Positions 15,049 through 22,486 of a DNA stretch of 28,022 nt are shown piece after piece. The notes under the pieces were generated by a model that saw nothing but the letters and a program-made list of their open reading frames with translations, had not been told where the DNA came from and did not search any database. Numbering within the stretch: position 1 is the stretch's first letter; every line of letters begins with the position of its first letter. The DNA is from UBA4093 sp036676455 (GTDB lineage Bacteria; Cyanobacteriota; Sericytochromatia; S15B-MN24; UBA4093): assembly GCA_036676455.1 (NCBI GenBank), contig JAKFCW010000127.1, positions 1 through 28,022 of the forward strand, given 5' to 3'. The position numbers were made by a program, and so were the translations under genes.

Positions 15049-16116
15049 GTGCCCGAGTTCTGGCCGCTCATCATGGCCGTGGCCCTGATGAGCTCCTGGC
15101 TAATCGCCGATATCCTCATCCCCTGGGTGGTGCGCTTCGCTCACCGGATCGGCAACGTCGACAAGCCCGACGCCCGCAAGGTCCACACGCAGCCCATCGC
15201 CCGGCTGGGGGGGATCGCCATCTTCGCCGGCTTCCTGGCCTCGCTGGCGATCCTCGAGAAACTGGTGCCGGGCCCCCTCTTCACGCTCGATAGCCCGCTG
15301 GGCGGCGTGCTGGCCGGGGCCGCGGCCATGTTCCTCATCGGCGTCGCCGACGATCTCAAGCCCCTGCCCGCCAAGCTCAAGCTCGTCTTGCAGATCGGAG
15401 CCGCGGGCCTCGCCTACTGGCTGGGCGTGCGGATCGAGTTCCTGTCGAATCCGCTTTCCGACGGGATCTGGGTGCTGCCCACGGCGGTCTCCGTGGGCCT
15501 CACCATCTTCTGGCTGGTGGGAATCACCAACACCATCAACCTGATCGACGGCCTGGATGGCCTGGCGGGCGGCGTCAGCCTGATCGCCGCCGGCACCATG
15601 ACCTTGATTGCCCTGCAGACCAACCAGCCGGTCGCCGCGCTGCTGACCCTGGCGCTTGCCGGCGGGATCATCGGCTTCCTGCGCTACAACTTCAACCCCG
15701 CCAAGATCTTCATGGGGGACTCGGGAAGCCTCTTTTTGGGCTTCACCCTGGCCGCCATCTCGATCATGGGCGTCCTCAAGCTCGTCGCCACGGTCGCCCT
15801 GGCCCTGCCGCTGCTGATCCTGGGCGTGCCCATCCTCGACACGGCCTTCGCCATCGCCCGGCGCGCCTGGAACCGCAAGCCCATCTTCTCGCCCGACCGC
15901 GGCCACCTGCATCACCGCCTGCTCAATGCCGGCCTCTCGCAGCGCAAGGCGGTCGTGGTCATCTACGGCATCAGCCTGCTGCTGGGCGGCGCCGCCCTTA
16001 CCTTGATGGGCATGAGCGGCGGCCCCACCATGATCGGCGTGGCCTGCCTCTTCATCGCCTGGGGCGGCTGGGGCATCCTGCGCTCCCGGCTCGCTGCCCG
16101 CCCCCCCGAAAGCTAA
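15049..16116 (+). CDS. Undecaprenyl-phosphate GlcNAc-1-phosphate transferase, WecA/TagO-like
   Basis: A polytopic membrane enzyme of 355 residues in the MraY/WecA/TagO superfamily. It transfers GlcNAc-1-phosphate (or a related sugar phosphate) from the UDP-sugar to undecaprenyl phosphate on the cytoplasmic face, starting a surface polymer. Motifs are DD at 101-102 (Mg2+), NTINLIDGLDGLAGG at 161-175, FMGDSGS at 221-227 and HLHHR at 286-290; this last histidine motif marks WecA/TagO rather than MraY. Start at 15049, 3 nt after glyA. The next gene makes UDP-ManNAc, so a teichoic-acid-like, enterobacterial-common-antigen-like or other ManNAc-containing polymer is plausible. The exact polymer is unknown. 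Confidence 0.92.
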   Translation: MPEFWPLIMAVALMSSWLIADILIPWVVRFAHRIGNVDKPDARKVHTQPIARLGGIAIFAGFLASLAILEKLVPGPLFTLDSPLGGVLAGAAAMFLIGVADDLKPLPAKLKLVLQIGAAGLAYWLGVRIEFLSNPLSDGIWVLPTAVSVGLTIFWLVGITNTINLIDGLDGLAGGVSLIAAGTMTLIALQTNQPVAALLTLALAGGIIGFLRYNFNPAKIFMGDSGSLFLGFTLAAISIMGVLKLVATVALALPLLILGVPILDTAFAIARRAWNRKPIFSPDRGHLHHRLLNAGLSQRKAVVVIYGISLLLGGAALTLMGMSGGPTMIGVACLFIAWGGWGILRSRLAARPPES

Positions 16117-16139
16117 CGTTTCGCAGTAAGGAGTCTCCC

Positions 16140-17285
16140 GTGAAGCCCCGTTTGCTCTGCGTCTTCGGGACCCGTCCCGAAGCGGTCAAGATGGCGCCCG
16201 TCGTCAAGGCGTTGCAACAGGCCCCCGATCTGGACGTGAAGGTCTGCGTGACCGCGCAGCACCGCCAGATGCTCGACCAGGTGCTCGACCTCTTCGGCAT
16301 CACGCCCGAGTTCGATCTTGACCTCATGCAGCCCGGTCAGACCCTCAGCGACCTCACCAGCCGCGTCCTGACCCAGCTCACCCCGGTCCTTCAGGCCGAG
16401 AAGCCGGCCCTCGTGCTGGTGCACGGAGACACCACCACCACCTTCGCGGCCTCGCTCGCCGCCTTCTACCAGCAGATCCCCGTGGGCCACGTCGAGGCGG
16501 GCCTGCGCACCGACAACATGTACAACCCGTTCCCCGAGGAAATGAACCGCCGTCTCACCTCGCAGCTCTCGTCGCTGCACTTCGCCCCGACCCCCAAGTC
16601 GGTGGAGAACCTGCAAGAGGACGGCGTCACCGAGGGCATCTTCCTCACGGGCAACACGGTCATCGACGCCCTCTTGGAGACGGCCTCCAAGATCAAACCC
16701 GAGCCCCAATCGGGCCGGACGATCCTGGTGACCGCGCACCGGCGCGAGAACTGGGGCGAGCCCCTGCGCGACATCTGCCTCGCCGTGCGGGATCTGGTCG
16801 AGCGCAACCCCGACGTCCGGGCCGTCTTCCCGGTTCACCTCAACCCGCTGGTCCAGAACACCGCCCGCGAGATCCTGGGCGACCTCGACCGCGTCTCGCT
16901 GATCGCGCCTCTGGACTACGCTCCCTTCGTCAAGGCGATGAAGGAAGCCACCCTGATCCTCACCGACTCCGGCGGCGTGCAGGAGGAAGGCCCCAGCCTC
17001 GGCAAGCCTGTCCTCGTCCTGCGCACCACCACGGAGCGTCCCGAGGCCGTCGACGCCGGCACCGTGCGCCTGGTGGGCGTCAAGCGCGAAGACATCGTCA
17101 AGAACGCCCAGGAGCTGCTGGATGACGCCGAGGCGTACGGCCGCATGGCGAATGCCGTGAACCCTTACGGCGACGGCCATGCCGCCCAGCGGCACGTCGA
17201 GGCGATTCGCTACTTCCTGGGGCTGCGCTCCGACCGTCCCACCGACCAGTTCGATCCGAACCGCGCGCCCGCGGGCCACGCCTAG
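16140..17285 (+). CDS. wecB: UDP-N-acetylglucosamine 2-epimerase (non-hydrolysing)
   Basis: Interconverts UDP-GlcNAc and UDP-ManNAc in the cytosol. Motifs are GTRPEAVKMAP (10-20), VHGDTTT (94-100), HVEAGLRT (117-124), PFPEEMNR (130-137) and, in the C-terminal domain, TAHRRENWG and DSGGVQEEGPSLGKP with TERPEA. The length (381) is normal. GTG 16140 is well supported by AAGGAG with a 6-nt gap; the 15-nt stretch from 16128 is identical to that before serS. The 23-nt gap from the WecA/TagO-like gene contains only this ribosome site. Called mnaA in Firmicutes. The likely product is UDP-ManNAc for a surface polysaccharide. Confidence 0.95.
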   Translation: MKPRLLCVFGTRPEAVKMAPVVKALQQAPDLDVKVCVTAQHRQMLDQVLDLFGITPEFDLDLMQPGQTLSDLTSRVLTQLTPVLQAEKPALVLVHGDTTTTFAASLAAFYQQIPVGHVEAGLRTDNMYNPFPEEMNRRLTSQLSSLHFAPTPKSVENLQEDGVTEGIFLTGNTVIDALLETASKIKPEPQSGRTILVTAHRRENWGEPLRDICLAVRDLVERNPDVRAVFPVHLNPLVQNTAREILGDLDRVSLIAPLDYAPFVKAMKEATLILTDSGGVQEEGPSLGKPVLVLRTTTERPEAVDAGTVRLVGVKREDIVKNAQELLDDAEAYGRMANAVNPYGDGHAAQRHVEAIRYFLGLRSDRPTDQFDPNRAPAGHA

Positions 17286-17293
17286 CCGCAATA

Positions 17294-17327
17294 GTGATGC
17301 GCCCGGGTGCGGTCGCTCGGGCATCAC
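17294..17327 (+). terminator. Hairpin after the wecB operon, possible terminator
   Basis: GTGATG plus CCCG pair with CGGG plus CATCAC (10 bp with a 2-nt bulge, 12-nt loop), starting 8 nt after wecB. There is no T-run, so termination is uncertain. A further palindrome, AACCCGC...GCGGGTT (17336-17365), and the clearer terminator at 17421-17442 follow. Confidence 0.45.
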
Positions 17328-17420
17328 ATGCTCAAAACCCGCTGCTCGCGCCGAATTCGCGGGTTAATGAAGTAATTTTTAGCGTCAAATAACCAAACAA
17401 AACTGATTACGTTTCGTAAA

Positions 17421-17442
17421 CCCGCTAAGCAAGCGGGCTTTT
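17421..17442 (+). terminator. Rho-independent terminator before the CRP-type gene
   Basis: CCCGCT-AAGCA-AGCGGG followed by CTTTT. The short, perfect 6-bp stem with a T-run is immediately upstream of the strong promoter at 17447, separating the wecB operon from the regulator. AAA before the stem may allow weak termination from the other strand. Confidence 0.7.
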
Positions 17443-17446
17443 GCGG

Positions 17447-17475
17447 TTGTCCGGCAAGGGATGGGTTGTTATAAT
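17447..17475 (+). promoter_or_regulatory. Strong sigma-70-type promoter of the CRP/FNR-family gene
   Basis: TTGTCC (17447-17452, four of six to TTGACA), exactly 17 nt, then perfect TATAAT (17470-17475). The start would be near 17482 and the leader about 73 nt long. Confidence 0.8.
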
Positions 17476-17496
17476 TCCACCTACCAATCGACACGA

Positions 17497-17525
17497 TCAC
17501 ATCATGTAAACGTTGATCCATGTGA
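17497..17525 (+). promoter_or_regulatory. Inverted half-sites in the leader of the CRP-type gene
   Basis: TCACAT (17497-17502) and ATGTGA (17520-17525) form a perfect 6-bp inverted repeat 17 nt apart, just downstream of the predicted transcription start. The halves resemble CRP half-sites (TGTGA/TCACA) but face outward, opposite to a normal CRP site. It could be an mRNA hairpin or an unusual autoregulatory operator; low certainty. Confidence 0.3.
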
Positions 17526-17554
17526 GCGCCCCGTTGAGGGCAAGGAGGACTTCT

Positions 17555-18262
17555 TTGACCCAGAAGGACATGCCCGGCCCCGGCAACACGCTCGCCTTCC
17601 TCCAGCGCGTCTCGATCTTCAGCGGGGTGGCCACGGAGAGCCTTCAACGGATCGCCTCCATCACGGGTGAGAAGTCCTACCCCAAGAAGGGCATCATCTT
17701 CCACGAGGGTGACGCCGGCGACACGCTTTACATCATCAAGATGGGCCGCGTGAAGATCTCCAAGATCACCGAGGACGGCCGCGAGAAGACGCTGACCATC
17801 ATGAAGTCCGGCGATTTCTTCGGCGAGATGGCCATCTTCGACGACCTCCCGCGCTCGGCGACCGCCGAGGTCATCGACGACGCGGCCACGGTCTACACGG
17901 TCAGCAAGCGAGACTTCGAGCGCATCATCCTCGAGCACCCGCCCATCGCCCTCCAGATCATGCGCGACCTTACCCGGCGCATCCGCCAGGTCAACCAGCA
18001 GGTCGAGGACCTCGCCTTCAAGGACGTGCACGAGCGGGTGGCCAGCACCCTCTGCAACCTCTCCAAGATCGAGGGCCGGCAGATCGGCAGCAAGGTCATG
18101 ATCAACCTCAAGATGACCCACCAGGACCTGGCCAACATGGTCGGTTCCAGCCGCGAGACCGTCACCCGCGCGCTCAACCGCCTCCAGGACGAGGGCATCA
18201 TCTCGATCGCTCACCAGCAGATCACCATCAACATGCCTACCGCGCTCGCCATGTGGCGCTAG
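17555..18262 (+). CDS. CRP/FNR-family transcriptional regulator
   Basis: A 235-residue regulator with an N-terminal cyclic-nucleotide-binding-type beta-roll, a long dimerisation helix (about 125-155) and a C-terminal winged helix. The phosphate-binding cassette is retained: GE at 90-91 and RSA at 100-102, as in E. coli CRP, so a cyclic nucleotide ligand is possible. No FNR-type N-terminal cysteine cluster is present. The recognition helix, SSRETVTR (198-205), has the same Arg-Glu-Arg pattern as CRP, suggesting a TGTGA-like DNA half-site. The frame is open to 17513, but TTG 17555 has AAGGAGG (17542-17548) 6 nt upstream and is chosen. It is monocistronic, behind its own strong promoter. Confidence 0.9.
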   Translation: MTQKDMPGPGNTLAFLQRVSIFSGVATESLQRIASITGEKSYPKKGIIFHEGDAGDTLYIIKMGRVKISKITEDGREKTLTIMKSGDFFGEMAIFDDLPRSATAEVIDDAATVYTVSKRDFERIILEHPPIALQIMRDLTRRIRQVNQQVEDLAFKDVHERVASTLCNLSKIEGRQIGSKVMINLKMTHQDLANMVGSSRETVTRALNRLQDEGIISIAHQQITINMPTALAMWR

Positions 18263-18326
18263 CCAAAAGCCCGGCTCGGGGTATATTGCCCAAAGGAACC
18301 GAATAGCCTACCCCCAGGAGGGCCTA

Positions 18327-19457
18327 ATGGGGCGCATGCGTCTGCTCTTGATCGGTACGTTCACGGCGTTCACCCTGTTGTCCGGCTGTGAAGACGGGGT
18401 ACTCCCCACGTCCTCGTCGCCCCCCGGAAATCCCCCCACGAGCACCCCCACACCAGCCCCGAACCAGTCGCCGAGCCCTTCCCCCAAGGTCGTGAGCACC
18501 TTGGCCGGATCCGTTGAAGGCAATCTCGACGGAACAGGCAGCGAGGCACGGTTTCGCTGGCCCTTCGGGATTGCCGTCGCCGGCGACCAGAGCCTCGTGG
18601 TCGCGGATCGCCTGAACCACCGCATCCGGCGCATCTCGACCAGCGGAGAGGTCGGCCCCCTGGCGGGGAGCCTCGACGGCGCCTCCGGAGAAGCGAACGC
18701 CATGAGCACCGAGGCGCGCTTCAATGATCCGCAGGGCGTCGCCATCGACGCGAGCGGCAGCATCTACGTCGCCGACAGCGGCAACCACCGGATCCGCGTG
18801 ATCCGGGACGACGGAAGCGTCGAGACCTTCGCTGGCAGCACGCCGGGCTTCGCGGATGGCGCGACGTCGAGCGCCCAGTTCCACTCTCCGACCGGTCTTG
18901 CTCTCGATGCGCATAGCAACCTGCTCATCGCCGATCGCGACAACCACCGCATCCGCCGGGTCACGTCCCTCGGCCAGGTCGAAACCTTGACCGGTGGAGC
19001 TGCCGGCTTCGTGGACGGACCCCGCTCTGCCGCCAGGTTCAACTTTCCCCAGGGACTCTTCGTGACGGCCGACGGCTTCACCTATGTCGCCGACAGCAAC
19101 AACCACAGCATCCGCAAGGTCACGCCTTCCGGCGAGGTCACGACGCTGGCCGGTAACGGCACCCCGGGCTACGCGGACGGAACCGGTGCCGCCGCTCTCT
19201 TCCGTCACCCCATCGGCCTCACGGGCGACGACGCCGGCTACCTCTACGTGGCGGATTGGGGAAACAACAGCATCCGCCGGATCCAGATCGCTACCGGCGC
19301 CGTGACGACCTTGGCGGGGACGACCAAGGCAGGCTACCTGGATGGCAGCCTCTCGACGGCGCTTTTCAGCCTGCCCACGGGAATCGCCCGCACGAGCAGC
19401 GGAAGCCTCATCGTCGTCGACTACGGCAACCACCGCATCCGACGGGTCGCCCCGTAG
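18327..19457 (+). CDS. NHL-repeat beta-propeller lipoprotein
   Basis: A secreted lipoprotein of 376 residues. A basic N-terminus and hydrophobic segment end in the lipobox LSGC (Cys21 becomes lipidated). A Pro/Ser/Thr-rich linker (about 28-53) follows, likely a flexible spacer from the membrane. Six NHL repeats complete the protein; each has a V-x-T-L-A-G-like strand and a signature of the type V-A-D-x-x-N-H-R-I-R (93-101, 149-157, 202-210, 255-263, 309-317, 364-372), period about 54 residues, predicting a six-bladed propeller. Such propellers bind proteins, RNA or small molecules; the ligand here is unknown. AGGAGG precedes ATG 18327. A -10-like TATATT at 18282-18287 may drive it. Confidence 0.9.
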   Translation: MGRMRLLLIGTFTAFTLLSGCEDGVLPTSSSPPGNPPTSTPTPAPNQSPSPSPKVVSTLAGSVEGNLDGTGSEARFRWPFGIAVAGDQSLVVADRLNHRIRRISTSGEVGPLAGSLDGASGEANAMSTEARFNDPQGVAIDASGSIYVADSGNHRIRVIRDDGSVETFAGSTPGFADGATSSAQFHSPTGLALDAHSNLLIADRDNHRIRRVTSLGQVETLTGGAAGFVDGPRSAARFNFPQGLFVTADGFTYVADSNNHSIRKVTPSGEVTTLAGNGTPGYADGTGAAALFRHPIGLTGDDAGYLYVADWGNNSIRRIQIATGAVTTLAGTTKAGYLDGSLSTALFSLPTGIARTSSGSLIVVDYGNHRIRRVAP

Positions 19458-19473
19458 CCCATCCTTCTGAACG

Positions 19474-19507
19474 AGCAAGCCCTCCCCGCAGTCGGGGAGG
19501 GCTTGCT
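19474..19507. terminator. Bidirectional hairpin between the NHL gene and guaB
   Basis: A perfect 15-bp stem (AGCAAGCCCTCCCCG with CGGGGAGGGCTTGCT) and CAGT loop between convergent genes. It lacks a T-run on either side, so it may work as a barrier or with Rho; its position fits transcription ending from both directions. Confidence 0.7.
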
Positions 19508-19550
19508 GCATGGCTGCAGGAAAGCGAGCCGCGAGGATTGGCCGCGAGCG

Positions 19551-20693
19551 CTAGCTCATACCACGCGAGTAGTTCGGTGCCTCGTTGGTGATCATCACGT
19601 CATGCGCGTGCGACTCGCGCATCGCCGCACTGGTGATGCGGATGAACTGCGCCTGGGTCTTGAGGGCCTCGATGGTCCTCAGGCCGCAGTAACCCATGCC
19701 CTTGCGAATGCCGCCGATGAGCTGATGGATGAGGTCGTTCGCCGAACCGGTAAGCGGTACCATGCCCTCGACCCCTTCGGGCACCAGCGGCCCCTGGGCA
19801 TTCTTGCCGTAGCGGTCGTTGGTGTCATTCTGCAACGCGCCGATGGAGCCCATGCCCCGGTAAACCTTGTAAGGGCGGCCGCCGAAGATGACCTCCTGGC
19901 CGGGGCTCTCCTTGGTGCGCGCGAAGAGGCTTCCGAGCATGACGACGTCGGCTCCCGCGGCGATCGCCTTGGTGATGTCGCCCGAATACTGGATGCCGCC
20001 GTCCGCGATGATCGGGACCCCGGCCGCATGTGCGACCGAGGCGACCGCCTTGAGGGCCGAGATCTGGGGCACGCCGACGCCCGCCACGATCCGCGTCGTG
20101 CAGATCGAGCCGGGGCCGATCCCCACCTTGAGCGCGTCGGCACCCGCCGCGATCAGTGCCTTGGCCGCCTCGGCGGTGGCAATGTTCCCGGCGATGACCT
20201 GGGCCTCGGGGTAGGCGCCCTTGATCTCCTTGAGCGCGTCGATGACGTTCTTGGAGTGGCCATGCGCCGTGTCGATGGCCAGGACGTCGACACCCGCCTC
20301 CAAGAGGGCGGCGGCCCGCTCCAGAACCTGACCGACGCCGACCGCGGCGCCGACCATGAGGCGACCCTTGGCATCCAGGGCGGCATTGGGATGCAGCTCG
20401 CGGCTGACGGACGATTCAAGCTTCACCTTGCTGACCTCGGCGGCCTGGGCATCGATGGTCATGTTGCGGTGGATGATTCCCAGGCCCCCGTGGCGAGCCA
20501 AGGTGGCGGCCATCTCGGCCTCGGTCACCGTGTCCATGGCTGCCGAGACCAGGGGGATGTTCAACCAGATCTCGCGCGTCAGCCTCGTCGAGAGCTGGGC
20601 TTCCGACGGCAGGAAGTCGGTGTAGCCCGGAAGCAGGAGCACGTCGTCGAAGGTCAAGCCTTCGGGCAAGGACGGGATTTCAAAGGGGTTCAT
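19551..20693 (-). CDS. guaB: IMP dehydrogenase without CBS domains
   Basis: Oxidises IMP to XMP with NAD+, the first step to GMP. The TIM-barrel motifs are intact: catalytic Cys198 in GPGSICTTR, YRGMGSIGAL, and the flap DRYGKN...LVPEGVEG with the downstream GGIRKGMGYCG. The flap and this last motif mark IMPDH rather than GMP reductase. The protein is 380 residues against about 490 for typical IMPDH. The missing part is the CBS (Bateman) module, which normally lies between the HRNMTIDAQAAEV segment and the GRLMVGAAVG strand; here the two are only about 20 residues apart. Such CBS-less forms are known in a few organisms and are catalytically active. It starts 7 nt after guaA, with GGGAG as ribosome site, so the pair is an operon. 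Confidence 0.93.
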   Translation of the reverse strand: MNPFEIPSLPEGLTFDDVLLLPGYTDFLPSEAQLSTRLTREIWLNIPLVSAAMDTVTEAEMAATLARHGGLGIIHRNMTIDAQAAEVSKVKLESSVSRELHPNAALDAKGRLMVGAAVGVGQVLERAAALLEAGVDVLAIDTAHGHSKNVIDALKEIKGAYPEAQVIAGNIATAEAAKALIAAGADALKVGIGPGSICTTRIVAGVGVPQISALKAVASVAHAAGVPIIADGGIQYSGDITKAIAAGADVVMLGSLFARTKESPGQEVIFGGRPYKVYRGMGSIGALQNDTNDRYGKNAQGPLVPEGVEGMVPLTGSANDLIHQLIGGIRKGMGYCGLRTIEALKTQAQFIRITSAAMRESHAHDVMITNEAPNYSRGMS

Positions 20694-20700
20694 GAATCGG

Positions 20701-22257
20701 TTACTCCCATTCGATCGTCGCGGGCGGCTTCGAGGTGACCTCGAAGACCACGCGGTTGACTTCCTTCACTTCGTTGGCGATCCGGCTGGCGACCCGGCCC
20801 AGCACCTCGAAGGGAACCGGGTGGAAGTCGGCGGTCATGCCGTCCACGGAGTCCACGGCGCGCAGGGCGACGACTCCGCCATAGGTGCGGCCGTCACCTT
20901 GAACACCAACGGCGTTCACCGGCAAGAGGACCGCGAAGGCCTGCCAGATGGCCTCGTACAGGCCCGCTCGGCGCAGCTCGTCGAGGTAGATGCGATCGGC
21001 CTTGCGGAGGACTTCCAGGCGATCGCGAGTGATCTCGCCCAGGATCCGGATGGCGAGTCCCGGCCCCGGGAAGGGGTGGCGCATCACCAGCTCGCGCGAG
21101 AGGCCCAGGTGCATGCCCAGTTCACGGACCTCGTCCTTGAAGATGCCGCCGCAGGGCTCGATGATCTTGCCGGCGGCGCGCTTGGCCTTGACCAGGGGAG
21201 TGCCGACGTTGTGGTGGGTCTTGATCGTGGCGGTCTGGGAGCCGGTCGCACCTGACTCGATCAGGTCCGTGTAGAGCGTCCCCTGGGCCAGGAAGGCGTC
21301 GTCCTCGTTGATGCCGAGGCGAGCCACCTCTTCGGCCTGCACCTCGATGAAGGTGTCCCCGATGATGCGACGCTTCTCCTCGGGATCGGTGACGCCGGCC
21401 AGGCGCGAGAGGAAGCGCTCGGAAGCGTCCACGAAGTGAAGGTTGGCGAGCCCCATGCCCTTCAGGCTCGATACGACCTGGCGGGACTCGTCGGCGCGCA
21501 TCAGGCCGGAATCGATGTGGATGGGATAGACCTGCTCTGGGGGCAGGGCCCGGGCCAGCAGGGCCGCGGTCACGGTGGAGTCCACTCCGCCCGAGACCAG
21601 AACGATCACCGGCTTGTCGCCGACGGCCGCGCGGACGTCGCGAATCGACTGCTGGAGGTAGTCCTCGACGGACCAGTCGCCCTGGCAGCCGCAGACGCCG
21701 AAGACGAAGTTGCGGATCAGCTCCTTGCCGTTGGGGGTGTGGGTGACCTCCGGGTGGAACTGGAGGCCGAAGCGCTGGCGGCTGGGGGCCTCGATGGCGG
21801 CGATCACGCCGTCGCCGGTGCGCGCCGTGACCTCGAAGCCTTCGGCCAGGCGGTCGAGGCGATCGCCGTGGCTCATCCAGACGGTCTCCTCGGCGGCAAG
21901 CCCCTTGAAGAGCCCCTCGGAGGACGCGACCTCTAGGGTCGCGCGGCCGTACTCGCGCTGGGTATGCGAGACGACCTCGCCGCCCGAGAGGCGGTTGAGG
22001 AGCTGCATGCCGTAGCAGACGCCCAGGATCGGGATGTTCAGGTCCAGGACGCCAGGAGCCGGCATGGGCGAGCCGGCTTCGTGCACGCTGGCAGGGCCGC
22101 CCGAGAGGATGAGGCCCTTCAGTCCCTCGGTCGGGAGGCGATCGACGGGAGTGTCATGCGGGAAGATGGTGGCATAGACGCCCATCTCCCGGATCCGGCG
22201 GGCGATGAGCGGGGTGTACTGGCTCCCGAAGTCCAGGATGGCGATGGTTTCGTTCAT
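20701..22257 (-). CDS. guaA: GMP synthase (glutamine-hydrolysing)
   Basis: Makes GMP from XMP, ATP and glutamine. The class I glutamine amidotransferase domain has nucleophile Cys81 in GVCYGMQ with H168 and E170 in QFHPE. The ATP-pyrophosphatase domain has the P-loop SGGVDST (222-228). The C-terminal dimerisation domain ends in PPATIEWE, the usual terminus. The length of 518 residues is normal. ATG 22257 follows GAGGA with a short gap. It is divergent from serS and first of the guaA-guaB operon, which completes IMP to GMP. A hairpin, GGCGG-AGGC-CCGCC, lies in the short region upstream. Confidence 0.97.
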   Translation of the reverse strand: MNETIAILDFGSQYTPLIARRIREMGVYATIFPHDTPVDRLPTEGLKGLILSGGPASVHEAGSPMPAPGVLDLNIPILGVCYGMQLLNRLSGGEVVSHTQREYGRATLEVASSEGLFKGLAAEETVWMSHGDRLDRLAEGFEVTARTGDGVIAAIEAPSRQRFGLQFHPEVTHTPNGKELIRNFVFGVCGCQGDWSVEDYLQQSIRDVRAAVGDKPVIVLVSGGVDSTVTAALLARALPPEQVYPIHIDSGLMRADESRQVVSSLKGMGLANLHFVDASERFLSRLAGVTDPEEKRRIIGDTFIEVQAEEVARLGINEDDAFLAQGTLYTDLIESGATGSQTATIKTHHNVGTPLVKAKRAAGKIIEPCGGIFKDEVRELGMHLGLSRELVMRHPFPGPGLAIRILGEITRDRLEVLRKADRIYLDELRRAGLYEAIWQAFAVLLPVNAVGVQGDGRTYGGVVALRAVDSVDGMTADFHPVPFEVLGRVASRIANEVKEVNRVVFEVTSKPPATIEWE

Positions 22258-22377
22258 GGTTCCTCATAGATTCGGCGGAGGCCCGCCTTTGGCTAACAAG
22301 CGTGTGCTTCGTATTCCCGGGGCAGCAATCAAGCTATCGTCACTCGAAAACGCCGCAGCGTCGGAAAGACGGCCCTG

Positions 22378-22440
22378 TGGCGCGGGCGTCCCGGCGATTG
22401 GCGCGGGCGTCCCTGCTTGTGGCGCGGGCGTCCCTGCCCG
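22378..22440 (+). repeat. Three tandem 21-bp repeats between guaA and serS
   Basis: The 15-mer TGGCGCGGGCGTCCC occurs at 22378, 22399 and 22420, exactly 21 bp apart, each followed by a variable 6-bp tail. The 21-bp spacing is two DNA turns, so the copies face the same side of the helix. They end just before the serS -10 box. Confidence 0.85.
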
Positions 22441-22449
22441 CGATATACT
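22423..22449 (+). promoter_or_regulatory. Hairpin and -10 box of serS
   Basis: TATACT (22444-22449) is a good -10 box. CGCGGGC (22423-22429) and GCCCGCG (22436-22442), a perfect 7-bp inverted repeat inside the third 21-bp copy, abut it. No -35 consensus exists because repeat DNA fills that position, which suggests a need for a bound activator or that the repeat invaded the promoter. The transcript would carry a leader of about 30 nt. Confidence 0.5.
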
Positions 22450-22486
22450 ATCAAGCAGCGTCACATTCTCTTCGAAGGAGTCTCCC

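Noticed and set aside
17497..17525. A canonical CRP site
   Set aside because: The half-sites are inverted in orientation and 17 nt apart instead of TGTGA-N6-TCACA, so it is listed only as a possible operator or hairpin.
18570..19445. Periodic DNA repeats in the NHL gene as a DNA-level repeat
   Set aside because: The periodicity (about 160 bp) is explained by the six NHL protein repeats.
19551..20693. GMP reductase, because of its length without CBS domains
   Set aside because: The flap with DRYGKN...LVPEGVEG and the GGIRKGMGYCG segment are IMPDH-specific, and it is next to guaA.
19503..20738. A 411-codon frame opposite guaB
   Set aside because: Antisense shadow of a well-supported gene.
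22378..22440. A CRISPR-like array
   Set aside because: Units are only 21 bp, with 6-bp variable tails and no spacers of normal size; no cas genes are present.
22205..22486. An N-terminal extension of SerS reading GAGVPA repeats
   Set aside because: The repeat peptide is only the translation of the 21-bp DNA repeats; it overlaps guaA, and GTG 22487 has the ribosome site and normal N-terminus.
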